This document shows positions 1 to 6,226 of a stretch of DNA of 7,593 nucleotides, piece after piece. Origin of the DNA: Flavobacteriales bacterium (GTDB taxonomy: Bacteria > Bacteroidota > Bacteroidia > Flavobacteriales_D > Crocinitomicaceae). A model generated the notes under the pieces. The model did no database searches. It was given only the letters and a program-made list of their open reading frames with translations, and was not told the origin of the DNA. Both the position numbers and the translations under genes were made by a program. Within the stretch, counting starts at the first letter, position 1. Each line of letters begins with the position of its first letter. Location: assembly GCA_947496835.1 (NCBI GenBank), contig CANMFV010000041.1:1-7593 (forward strand). The letters are read 5' to 3'.

Positions 1-303
1 AACTTGATGAAACTAGCCAAAGGTTACTTTGGAAGAAGAAAAAATGTATGGACCGTAGCTAAAAATGCTATTGAAAAAGGTATGCTTTATGCATATTCAG
101 GTCGTAAACAAAAGAAAAGAAATTTCCGTTCATTGTGGATTACACGTATCAATGCAGGTGCACGCCTACATGGTTTGAGTTATTCTCAATTTATGGGAGC
201 AGTTCACAAAAGTGGAATCGAATTAAATCGTAAAGTACTTGCTGATTTAGCGATGAACCACCCTGAGGCTTTTAAAGCTGTTGTTGATTCTGTAAAAAAA
301 TAA
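1..303 (+). CDS. rplT: 50S ribosomal protein L20, 5'-truncated by window edge
   Basis: Ribosomal protein L20 binds 23S rRNA early in 50S subunit assembly. The visible 100 codons carry family signatures: LAKGYFGRRKNVWTVAKNA near the left edge, the RNFRSLWITRINAGAR block, GLSYSQFMGAVH, and the C-terminal GIELNRKVLADLAMNHPEAF. Full-length L20 is about 115 residues, so roughly 15 N-terminal residues (the basic leader) lie outside the window. The frame is open back to base 1, so the TTG at 4 and ATG at 7 are internal codons, not starts. In most bacteria rplT is the last gene of infC-rpmI-rplT; that part is not visible here. A strong intrinsic terminator follows the stop codon at once. Identification is secure from the sequence. 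Confidence 0.97.
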   Translation, partial: NLMKLAKGYFGRRKNVWTVAKNAIEKGMLYAYSGRKQKKRNFRSLWITRINAGARLHGLSYSQFMGAVHKSGIELNRKVLADLAMNHPEAFKAVVDSVKK

Positions 304-322
304 ATTAAATTTATATCAGCTG

Positions 323-358
323 AAAAGCCATTAGTCTTTCGATTAATGGCTTTTTTTT
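323..358 (+). terminator. Intrinsic terminator after rplT
   Basis: A perfect 11-bp stem, AAAAGCCATTA (323-333) pairing with TAATGGCTTTT (344-354), encloses a 10-base loop. The run of eight T at 351-358 overlaps the right arm and extends past it. It starts 20 bases after the rplT stop codon and fits a rho-independent terminator for the L20 operon. The minus-strand side offers only four T beyond the stem, so it probably acts mainly on plus-strand transcription. Confidence 0.9.
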
Positions 359-376
359 AATCCTTTCGTTGCTGTT

Positions 377-1321
377 ATGTTGAAAATAGGCGTTGTTGGT
401 ACTGGTCATCTAGGTAAAATACATGTGCAGAATTTGCTCGAAATGCCTTTGGTATTCGATCTATGCGGTTTTTTCGATACGGATGTTTCAATTGTGAAAG
501 AAATAGAACGTAAATTTCAACTAACATCTTTTAATCAATTAGAGGACCTGATTCGGGTTTCCGACGCTGTACTAATTGCTAGTCCTACAGAATCTCATTT
601 TACCATTGCTGTTCAAGCGTTGAAAAACGGAAAGCACGTCTTCATTGAGAAACCGGTGTGCCTGACATCCGAGGAATCTAAAAAGTTATTACTTTATGCC
701 CAAGAGGCTGGGGTGGTTGTTCAAGTTGGGCATGTAGAGCGATTTAATCCAGCGTTACTCGCCGCATCTCCTTTTATACAAACGCCATTATTTATTGAGT
801 CTCGTCGTTTGGCGCCTTTTCAAAAAAGAGGGACGGATGTTTCTGTTGTCTATGATTTAATGATTCATGACATCGATATTGCGCTGAAAATTTCGAATTC
901 AAATATTAAAAAAATTGCAGCTTTTGGAATGAGTGTTTTAAGTGAAACGATTGATTTTGCTTCTGTTCATTTGGAATTCGAAAACGGATGTATGTCAAAT
1001 CTTACAGCCTCTAGGATATCTAATCATCGAGAAAGAAAGACGTGTTTTTTCATGGCGGATGCTCAAGTGGACGTAGATTTCTTGAACAAGGTATCTTTTT
1101 TTAAGCAATTAACCGAGGAGGTTACTGATCTGAAACCATTAAATCAAGATAACTTGCTTGTTGATGATTCGAATGCTATTAAACGAGAACTTCGTTCATT
1201 TGCACAATCAATTCATGAGGGATTAAAACCTGCTGTAAGCATAGAGGATGCTCATCGTGCCTTGCAAATTGCTGAATTAATTTCTGATCAAATACAAGAG
1301 TCAAATAAGTTGATGAAATAA
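377..1321 (+). CDS. Gfo/Idh/MocA family NAD(P)-dependent sugar oxidoreductase
   Basis: This 314-residue protein is a cytoplasmic pyridine-nucleotide dehydrogenase of the Gfo/Idh/MocA family, which oxidises or reduces a hydroxyl or keto group on sugars or nucleotide sugars. The N-terminal Rossmann fold has the dinucleotide motif GVVGTGHLG (residues 5-13). The family EKP motif is at 91-93, with the usual catalytic lysine at 92. GHVERFNPA follows at 118-126, and DLMIHDIDI (160-168) supplies the probable active-site histidine at 164. Length is normal. The GHVERFNPA and HDID signatures resemble the UDP-N-acetylglucosamine 3-dehydrogenase (GnnA/WlbA-like) branch, but that substrate is inference. 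The ATG lies 18 bases after the T-tract of the preceding terminator and has no clear Shine-Dalgarno. It heads a compact run with the lipoprotein (24-bp gap) and the sugar transferase, which suggests nucleotide-sugar supply for an envelope glycan. Confidence 0.88.
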   Translation: MLKIGVVGTGHLGKIHVQNLLEMPLVFDLCGFFDTDVSIVKEIERKFQLTSFNQLEDLIRVSDAVLIASPTESHFTIAVQALKNGKHVFIEKPVCLTSEESKKLLLYAQEAGVVVQVGHVERFNPALLAASPFIQTPLFIESRRLAPFQKRGTDVSVVYDLMIHDIDIALKISNSNIKKIAAFGMSVLSETIDFASVHLEFENGCMSNLTASRISNHRERKTCFFMADAQVDVDFLNKVSFFKQLTEEVTDLKPLNQDNLLVDDSNAIKRELRSFAQSIHEGLKPAVSIEDAHRALQIAELISDQIQESNKLMK

Positions 1322-1345
1322 AACTGAAAAAAATACGTTAACGAA

Positions 1346-2209
1346 ATGATGAGAGTTTTATTGTACTTTGTTTTAGTAAGCGTGCTGTCAGCATGTATCA
1401 AGAATAATCCCAATCCTTCATGGATAGAAGTGAATCCTTTCATTCTGGTTTCCAATCCTTCTCTTTCAGGTTCTGAAGGACAATTAACGCAAGATTTTCG
1501 TGATGTTTGGTTATATATCGATGATCAGATGATTGGTTGTTTTCAAGCGCCATTTAAAATTCCCATTTTGAAGGAAGGTAACGTAAACATTAAAATTTAT
1601 CCAGCTGTCAGAAACAACGGGATTGCAACGGATAAAAAGATTTATCCATTCATGAATGTGTATGAAATAAATTCACAGTTGACAAAAGACCAAACATTGA
1701 CTGTTAATCCAGTTACGAGCTACGTCAATAATTCGAATTTTTGGATTGAAGATTTCGAGGATGCGTCCATTAAAATTCAAGATGATCCAAATACGAGTAT
1801 AGCTAGTTTATTTACATCTAGTGATAACCTAACACCTTTCAATGGTTTTAATTACGGGAAGGTAGTTCTAAATACAATGGATTCTGTTTGGGTAGCAAAT
1901 ACAATCGATCAATTGTCAATTCCTAAGAATAAGCCTTGCTTTCTTGAAGTGGATTACTATAACACGAATTCCTTTATTCAAGGATTTTTAGCGGTTAGTG
2001 CAAATGGAAATATTTACCAAGACAATACTGGATTTAATGAGCAGCCTCTTAGTACAGTTAAATGGAAGAAAATGTACATTGAACTCACTGAATTAATAGG
2101 TAATTCAGCTAATGGTTCAAATTTCATCCAAACATTTAAAGCAAAATTGGATATTGGGCAAACGGAGACGTTTATCTGTATCGATAACATTAAAATCGTT
2201 TATAAGTAA
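1346..2209 (+). CDS. Uncharacterised lipoprotein, PEGA-like plus beta-sandwich regions
   Basis: I do not recognise this 287-residue protein as a named family. It begins with a short hydrophobic signal ending in the lipobox LSAC, placing the lipidated cysteine at residue 17. The next residues, IKNN, lack the acidic surface-export signature seen after the cysteine in some Bacteroidota lipoproteins, so periplasmic-side anchoring is possible. Residues about 50-90 read like a small PEGA-type beta domain (VWLYIDDQMIGCFQAPFKIP, then a GNVNIKIYP strand). Residues about 131-287 alternate polar and hydrophobic strands (FWIEDFED, FLEVDYYN, WKKMYIELTEL, ending FICIDNIKIVYK), consistent with a jelly-roll beta-sandwich of the carbohydrate-binding type; this is pattern reading only. 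ATGs at 1346 and 1349 are equivalent starts. The stop codon lies one base before the sugar-transferase ATG, so co-translation and a related envelope-glycan role are inferred. Confidence 0.8.
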   Translation: MMRVLLYFVLVSVLSACIKNNPNPSWIEVNPFILVSNPSLSGSEGQLTQDFRDVWLYIDDQMIGCFQAPFKIPILKEGNVNIKIYPAVRNNGIATDKKIYPFMNVYEINSQLTKDQTLTVNPVTSYVNNSNFWIEDFEDASIKIQDDPNTSIASLFTSSDNLTPFNGFNYGKVVLNTMDSVWVANTIDQLSIPKNKPCFLEVDYYNTNSFIQGFLAVSANGNIYQDNTGFNEQPLSTVKWKKMYIELTELIGNSANGSNFIQTFKAKLDIGQTETFICIDNIKIVYK

Positions 2210-2210
2210 C

Positions 2211-3602
2211 ATGAAAGATCGTTTTTGGGCTTCTTTGTTGGTATTTATCGATTATATTTTCGCTGCAATAGCATGGGGTGTTTTTTTCTATTTGCGTAAA
2301 ACTCAAATTGAAGGTCAAGATTTTAATGCGGATTTGAAATTTTATTTAGGACTTACATTAGTCCCGCTATTTTGGGTCTTTTTTTATTTTATTCAGGGAA
2401 CATACCAAGACATCCGGAGAATATTTCGCTTGCAAATGGTTAATTTGACTTTGGTTGCATCCTTTTTTGGGACAATTATTCTATTCTTTACCTTATTGAT
2501 TGATGATGATGTGAAGTCGTATCAGAATTTCTATCGATCCATTTTCTTTTTGTTTGGATTGCATTTTTTTATCGCACTCATTCCAAGGTTGGTGTTCAAT
2601 ACCTTACTTATTCGCTTCATTCGAAGCAACGGACATGGATTTAAAACCATAATCATTGGTGGTAATGAAAAGGCTGTAGATATTTACAATGAGCTTATTC
2701 AGCAACAACAAAACACCAATTCATTCATTGGTTACGTAAATGTGAATGGCAAGGATACGCTGCTCAATGGTGTTATTCCATACCTCGGTCACGCAACGAA
2801 TTTGGAAGATGTCTTGAGTGAACACGATGTAGAGGAAGTTATACTCGCCGTTGAAAGTTCAGATCACAATCGTCTAAAGGACATTATTTCTAGAGTAGAT
2901 AATGGTCGTATTCGGATTAAATTACTTCCAGACATGTATGCGATACTTTCCGGTTCTGTGGAAATGACAAACATTTATGGAGCATTATTGATTGAAATTA
3001 TACCAGATTCAATGCCTTTTTGGCAACAAGCGGTTAAACGATTTATGGATGTCTTTTTTTCGCTAATCGCTGTCCTTTGTTTGATTCCATTTTATATTTT
3101 TTCTGCGTTAGCCGTGAAACTTTCTTCACCCGGACCCATATTTTTCCTGCAAGATAGGGTAGGGATTAACGGGAAAGTTTTTCGCATCATCAAATTTCGT
3201 ACAATGTACGTGAACTCCGAAAAACAAGGTCCACAGTTATCATCAGAGGGAGATCCTCGAATTACTCCTGTTGGTCGTTTTATGCGAAAAACGAGATTGG
3301 ATGAATTTCCGCAATTTGTCAATGTACTGCTTGGACAAATGTCACTTGTTGGCCCGAGACCAGAAAGACAGTTTTACATCGATCAAATTGTGCAAGTAGA
3401 ACCGCAATACATTCACTTAACAAAAGTCCGACCTGGGATTACTTCATGGGGACAAGTCAAATACGGATATGCAGAAAATGTGGATCAAATGTTGCAACGC
3501 ATGAAATTCGACTTGATTTACCTCAAAAACAGAAGTTTGGCTTTGGACATTAAAATCATGTTTTATACAGTAATCATTGTCATTAAAGCCAAAGGAAAGT
3601 AG
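2211..3602 (+). CDS. Polyprenyl-phosphate sugar-1-phosphate transferase (exopolysaccharide initiation)
   Basis: This 463-residue inner-membrane enzyme moves a sugar-1-phosphate from a UDP-sugar to undecaprenyl phosphate, the first step in building a capsule, exopolysaccharide or O-glycan. Four N-terminal membrane segments (about 6-27, 43-63, 79-98, 108-130) precede a Rossmann-like region starting FKTIIIGGNEKAVDIYNEL (from 144). The C-terminal bacterial sugar transferase domain (about 275-463) has a membrane helix (278-302), SSPGPIFFLQDRVG (305-318), KFRTM (328-332), the Asp-Glu dyad in TRLDEFPQ (D364, E365), SLVGPRPER (378-386) and RPGITSWGQV (407-416). This is the WcaJ/PglC-type catalytic core in the long, WcaJ-like architecture. 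The frame is open back to 2112, but the ATG at 2211 is preferred: it opens a membrane-leading N terminus and sits one base after the lipoprotein stop. The 33 extra upstream residues would be polar and would overlap the lipoprotein gene. The sugar specificity cannot be read from sequence. Confidence 0.93.
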   Translation: MKDRFWASLLVFIDYIFAAIAWGVFFYLRKTQIEGQDFNADLKFYLGLTLVPLFWVFFYFIQGTYQDIRRIFRLQMVNLTLVASFFGTIILFFTLLIDDDVKSYQNFYRSIFFLFGLHFFIALIPRLVFNTLLIRFIRSNGHGFKTIIIGGNEKAVDIYNELIQQQQNTNSFIGYVNVNGKDTLLNGVIPYLGHATNLEDVLSEHDVEEVILAVESSDHNRLKDIISRVDNGRIRIKLLPDMYAILSGSVEMTNIYGALLIEIIPDSMPFWQQAVKRFMDVFFSLIAVLCLIPFYIFSALAVKLSSPGPIFFLQDRVGINGKVFRIIKFRTMYVNSEKQGPQLSSEGDPRITPVGRFMRKTRLDEFPQFVNVLLGQMSLVGPRPERQFYIDQIVQVEPQYIHLTKVRPGITSWGQVKYGYAENVDQMLQRMKFDLIYLKNRSLALDIKIMFYTVIIVIKAKGK

Positions 3603-3620
3603 AATCTTACTCTATAAGTA

Positions 3621-3655
3621 TTAGAATTCAAAAAACCTTTGTATCTTTGCACCTT
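3621..3655 (+). promoter_or_regulatory. Bacteroidota-type promoter of rpsP-rimM
   Basis: TATCTTTG at 3642-3649, followed by CACC, matches the Bacteroidota -7 consensus TAnnTTTG exactly. The -33 region is weak: TTAG at 3621-3624 sits at about the right distance but is only a partial match to TTTG/TTG. Transcription would start near 3655, giving a leader of about 48 bases before the rpsP ATG. The location between the sugar transferase stop and rpsP supports independent transcription of the ribosomal pair. Confidence 0.75.
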
Positions 3656-3702
3656 CAAATTCATTTATAAACGTAGGTTTCGTACCTCAAATTGTAAACA
3701 TT

Positions 3703-4416
3703 ATGGCAACAAGAATCAGATTACAGAGACACGGTAAAAAAGGCAAACCATTTTTTCATTTGGTTGCAGCAGATAGTCGTGCAAAAAGAGATGGTAAATT
3801 CATCGAAAAATTAGGAACGTATAATCCAACTGCAAATCCAGCGGTAATTAACATCAATTTTGAGGCAACTTTAAATTGGGTTCAAACTGGAGCAGAAATG
3901 TCGGATACGGCCCGTGCAATTTTATCTTACAAAGGAGTGTTGTACAAAAACCACCTTTTAAACGGAGTTAAAAAAGGCGCTTTAACAGTTGAGCAAGTAG
4001 AAGAGAAATTTGCACAGTGGTTAGCTGATAAAGATTCAAAAGTTCAGAACAAAGTTGATGGATTAGTGAAAAATGCAGCACAAGAGAAAATCGCTCGTCA
4101 ACAAGCGGAAGTAGCAGCAAACGCAGCGAAAGCAGCAGTAGTTGCGGCGAAAAACGCACCAGTTATTGAAGAAGTAGCTGAGGAAGTAGCGGTAGAAGAG
4201 ACAACTGAAGAAGTTGTAGCTGAGGAAGCTCCAGCAACTGAAGAGGTTGTAGTTGAGGAAGCTCCAGCAACTGAAGAAGTTGTAGTTGAAGAAGCTCCTG
4301 TAGCGGAAGCAGTTGTAGCAGAAGAAGCTCCAGTAACTGAAGAAGTTGTTGCAGCAGAAGCTCCAGCAACTGAAGAAGCAGCACCTGAAGCATCAGAAGA
4401 AGCTGCAGCTGAATAA
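3703..4416 (+). CDS. rpsP: 30S ribosomal protein S16 with long acidic C-terminal tail
   Basis: S16 binds 16S rRNA and stabilises the 30S body. The conserved core is residues 1 to about 85: MATRIRLQRHGKKGKPFFHL at the start, then VAADSRAKRDGKFIEKLGTYNP and the ILSYKGVLYKNHLL helix. Typical S16 is 80-90 residues, but this protein has 237. Bacteroidota S16 often carries extra C-terminal sequence, and here it has two parts. The first is a charged and Ala-rich, probably helical, stretch (about 95-152). The second is a strongly acidic Glu/Val/Ala/Pro tail (about 153-237) built from an 11-residue repeat. The tail's role is unknown; being very acidic, it is unlikely to bind rRNA directly. rimM follows after 5 bases, giving the classic rpsP-rimM pair. 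trmD and rplS, which follow in many other phyla, are absent here. Confidence 0.96.
   Translation: MATRIRLQRHGKKGKPFFHLVAADSRAKRDGKFIEKLGTYNPTANPAVININFEATLNWVQTGAEMSDTARAILSYKGVLYKNHLLNGVKKGALTVEQVEEKFAQWLADKDSKVQNKVDGLVKNAAQEKIARQQAEVAANAAKAAVVAAKNAPVIEEVAEEVAVEETTEEVVAEEAPATEEVVVEEAPATEEVVVEEAPVAEAVVAEEAPVTEEVVAAEAPATEEAAPEASEEAAAE
4207..4371 (+). repeat. Five-copy 33-bp tandem repeat in the rpsP 3' end
   Basis: Five in-frame units of 33 bp start at 4207, 4240, 4273, 4306 and 4339. Each encodes an 11-residue unit close to EEVVVEEAPAT (S16 residues 169-223). Units 1 and 2 differ at only 2 of 33 bases, while later units drift at more positions (for example EAVVAEEAPVT and EEVVAAEAPAT). A degenerate partial continuation, EEAAPEASEEA, runs to the end of the protein. 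The near identity of adjacent units points to expansion by slippage or unequal recombination. Confidence 0.9.
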
Positions 4417-4421
4417 GCTTT

Positions 4422-4949
4422 ATGCAAAAAAAAGATTGTTTTTATTTAGGAATAATAGCGAAACTTCACGGATTTAAAGGTGAAGTTTCGTTGTTTTTAG
4501 ACGTTTCTAATCCAGCAGAGTATAGTACGCTTGATGCTGTGTTCGTAGAAATCGATGGAGGACTCGTTCCATTTTTCGTACAAAACATTAAAATTAAAAC
4601 CAAAGGTTTCGTTGCGGTGAAATTCCAAGGTGTCGATAGTGAACAAGATGCGCAACGCATTTTAAAAAAGCCAGTTTACCTTCCAGAGTCATTTTTACAA
4701 GAATTAGATCAGACTTCATTTTACGACCATGAAATTATTGGTTACACCGTAATCGATGAAGTCCATGGTGATGTTGGCATTGTTGAAAATGTAATAGATA
4801 TGGCTGCAAATCCATTGTTGCAATTAAATAAAAATGGAGTAGAAGTGTTGCTTCCAATTTTTGATGGACTTGTTCAAAAAGTTCAGCGCAAAAAAAAGGA
4901 GCTTTATGTAAAAGCTCCTGAAGGATTGATTGATCTTTATTTAGGTTAA
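4422..4949 (+). CDS. rimM: Ribosome maturation factor RimM
   Basis: RimM assists late 16S rRNA processing and 30S head assembly, binding S19 and the head region. The 175-residue length is typical. The N-terminal RimM beta-barrel carries the signature FYLGIIAKLHGFKGEVSLF (7-25) and ends near LKKPVYLP (81-88). The C-terminal PRC-barrel spans about 97-175, with the family-typical NPLLQLNKNGVEVLLPIF (130-147) and the closing ELYVKAPEGLIDLYL (160-174). The ATG lies 5 bases after the rpsP stop, so the two are probably co-transcribed and may be translationally coupled. Its TAA (4947-4949) overlaps the stop of the convergent GH3 gene, and the codons for residues 157-166 also form a minus-strand terminator hairpin. 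No plus-strand terminator is obvious, so rimM transcripts may run into the GH3 gene in antisense. Confidence 0.96.
   Translation: MQKKDCFYLGIIAKLHGFKGEVSLFLDVSNPAEYSTLDAVFVEIDGGLVPFFVQNIKIKTKGFVAVKFQGVDSEQDAQRILKKPVYLPESFLQELDQTSFYDHEIIGYTVIDEVHGDVGIVENVIDMAANPLLQLNKNGVEVLLPIFDGLVQKVQRKKKELYVKAPEGLIDLYLG
4890..4919 (-). terminator. Intrinsic terminator of the GH3 gene, inside rimM
   Basis: Read on the minus strand, a perfect 9-bp stem AGGAGCTTT / AAAGCTCCT (plus-strand arms 4897-4905 and 4911-4919, 5-base loop) is followed directly by eight T, the complement of A 4890-4897. It lies 26 bases downstream of the GH3 stop, as expected for its rho-independent terminator. On the plus strand the same hairpin is followed by GAAGGATTG with no T run, so it should act in one direction only. 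The whole element lies in rimM coding sequence. Confidence 0.8.
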
Positions 4950-6091
4950 TTCACCTTTAATAATCCCAGAGCCAATTTCATTCGAATGACTTTTTTGGCT
5001 GCCAAATCAACTTTCTTTTTGAAATCTTTGTCATTCTGATAAGCAGCTAGAATTTCTTGATGTGCTTTCTTAGCATCTACTGGCATAAGTAGGATGTCGC
5101 ATCCTGCATTGATGGCTTTATATGCTGCCAGCGGTACATTTACCACTCCTCCCATATTCATCGCATCCGTAACAATAAGTCCTTTAAAACCTAAACTGTC
5201 TTTCAATAATTGAGTCACAATTTTTTCGGAACATGTCGATGGTAATCCATCGGTATTGTATTTCGCATTGTTTTGAACAGCAATGTGAGCAACCATTATG
5301 GAAAGAACGCCATCAGCAATTAACGTTGGGTAATTACCGATTTCTTTCATCTCACCATCAATTACTTGCAATGCTTTATGCGTATCACCAGTAACAAGTC
5401 CGTGTCCTGGAAAGTGCTTTGCAGTAGCAATGATGTTGTTTTTCTGTGTTTCTTGAATGAATGCATTGGACCATGGAATAATATTCGCTGGAACTGCACC
5501 AAAACTCCTGAATCCAACGGTTGTATTCGGAGACATGTCTACAACAGGAGAGAAATTGTAATTTATTCCAATAGCATTTAAGTCTGTTGAAATTGTTTTT
5601 GCACACTCAATGACCTCGCCAACATTCATTAATTCATTTGCTTTTTTTACCACCGTTGAGCCAATGATCTTTCGATTAACTAAACTCGGCTCCGCATCAG
5701 CGCTATATAAGAATGGTAAATTCCCGTGTTTTTCATTGTTTGATTCAAAATCTTTAATCCAAGTTTTAAACTCCTCTTTCGTACCATTCAACATTAATAC
5801 ACCTCCGATAACGCGTTCTTTAATGTGTTGATCTATAATTGCTTTTGTTTGGCCTAGTCGACCAACCGCGGGCATGATTAATTGCGCTACAATTGCGGTA
5901 TCATCAAGTTCTTTGAATACCCGCTCAACTTCTTTATCCAAACTTGAATTTTCTTTCAGGAAATCCGCTAATTTAAAAGGGATATCAGTTTTTGGTTGAA
6001 TCGATTTTGCTTGTTTTGTTGATTCGCTAGACTGCGCACATCCTTGGAAAAGAAGTCCTGCTAAAAATAAAGGTGTGATGATTTTTTTCAT
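4946..6091 (-). CDS. Glycoside hydrolase family 3 lipoprotein (beta-N-acetylhexosaminidase-like)
   Basis: This 381-residue, single-domain GH3 hydrolase probably cleaves beta-linked N-acetylhexosamine, as NagZ does during peptidoglycan turnover. KHFPGHG (225-231) followed by the D-T-H loop (236-238) is the NagZ-type signature that supplies the acid/base histidine. VTDAM (307-311) supplies the probable nucleophile D309. Unlike cytoplasmic NagZ, it begins with a signal peptide and a loose lipobox FQGC (Cys18), so it is probably anchored on the periplasmic or outer side. The loop usually reading DQEGG reads ADAEPSLVNRK here (131-141), which may change substrate fit. The ATG at 6091 is chosen over a TTG at 6112 because it gives the clean Lys-Lys-hydrophobic signal and lies just downstream of a promoter-like box that overlaps the TTG. 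The gene converges on rimM with overlapping stops. Exact substrate is inferred; beta-glucosidase activity cannot be excluded. Confidence 0.92.
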   Translation of the reverse strand: MKKIITPLFLAGLLFQGCAQSSESTKQAKSIQPKTDIPFKLADFLKENSSLDKEVERVFKELDDTAIVAQLIMPAVGRLGQTKAIIDQHIKERVIGGVLMLNGTKEEFKTWIKDFESNNEKHGNLPFLYSADAEPSLVNRKIIGSTVVKKANELMNVGEVIECAKTISTDLNAIGINYNFSPVVDMSPNTTVGFRSFGAVPANIIPWSNAFIQETQKNNIIATAKHFPGHGLVTGDTHKALQVIDGEMKEIGNYPTLIADGVLSIMVAHIAVQNNAKYNTDGLPSTCSEKIVTQLLKDSLGFKGLIVTDAMNMGGVVNVPLAAYKAINAGCDILLMPVDAKKAHQEILAAYQNDKDFKKKVDLAAKKVIRMKLALGLLKVN

Positions 6092-6109
6092 ATTAAATAT
6101 TGTCTGTCT

Positions 6110-6117
6110 CAAATTTA
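6110..6117 (-). promoter_or_regulatory. Candidate -7 box for the GH3 gene
   Basis: On the minus strand TAAATTTG (6117 to 6110) matches the Bacteroidota -7 consensus TAnnTTTG. It lies 18 bases upstream of the GH3 ATG at 6091, implying a leader of only about 12 bases. No convincing TTG-type -33 element is visible at the expected distance, so support is partial. If real, it makes the alternative TTG start at 6112 impossible. Confidence 0.4.
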
Positions 6118-6211
6118 ACCATATCCTGTTTCCTGTTACCGTATTGTTCTCTAAGAAATAACCATGGCCTTGTCAATAACTATGCCTTTTACTCCAAATA
6201 AGAGAAAAAGC

Positions 6212-6226
6212 TTAACTTTAAGTTAA
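6212..6226. repeat. Palindrome in the GH3/CotH divergent spacer
   Basis: TTAACTT-T-AAGTTAA is a perfect inverted repeat with 7-bp arms around one central base. It contains TAACTTTA (6213-6220), one base off the TAnnTTTG -7 consensus on the plus strand, and lies 64 bases upstream of the CotH-like start codon. It could be an operator overlapping that promoter, but AT-rich spacers produce such palindromes by chance. A second, smaller inverted repeat, TTAGA-CT-TCTAA, lies at 6259-6270. The 199-bp spacer 6092-6290 holds no credible gene. Confidence 0.35.

Noticed and set aside
2112..2210. 33-residue N-terminal extension of the sugar transferase
   Set aside because: It overlaps the lipoprotein gene in another frame, is polar and basic, and precedes the natural membrane-leading start at 2211, one base after the upstream stop.
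3092..3322. Minus-strand 76-residue open frame inside the sugar transferase
   Set aside because: It lies opposite the conserved catalytic domain of the transferase and shows no independent signals.
3675..3687. Small hairpin AGGT-TTCGT-ACCT in the rpsP leader as a possible ribosomal-protein control element
   Set aside because: Only four base pairs, with no match to a leader RNA I know; too weak to call.
4163..4393. Minus-strand Leu/Gln-rich open frame
   Set aside because: This is another shadow of the same rpsP repeat; its leucine-glutamine periodicity comes from complementary repeat codons.
4098..4427. Minus-strand open frame rich in Ala/Ser/Thr opposite the rpsP tail
   Set aside because: It is the antisense shadow of the GAA/GCA/GTA-rich 33-bp repeat. 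Its composition is fully explained by that repeat, and it has no start context or homology I recognise.
4970..5000. AGCCAA...TTGGCT inverted repeat with inner TCATTCGAATGA as a rimM terminator
   Set aside because: The T run lies inside the structure rather than after it, the spacing is long, and the sequence is GH3 coding. It does not form a convincing terminator.
5366..5831. Plus-strand open frames of about 70 residues inside the GH3 gene
   Set aside because: They lie opposite a well-supported GH3 coding region with intact catalytic motifs and have no recognisable domain or promoter.
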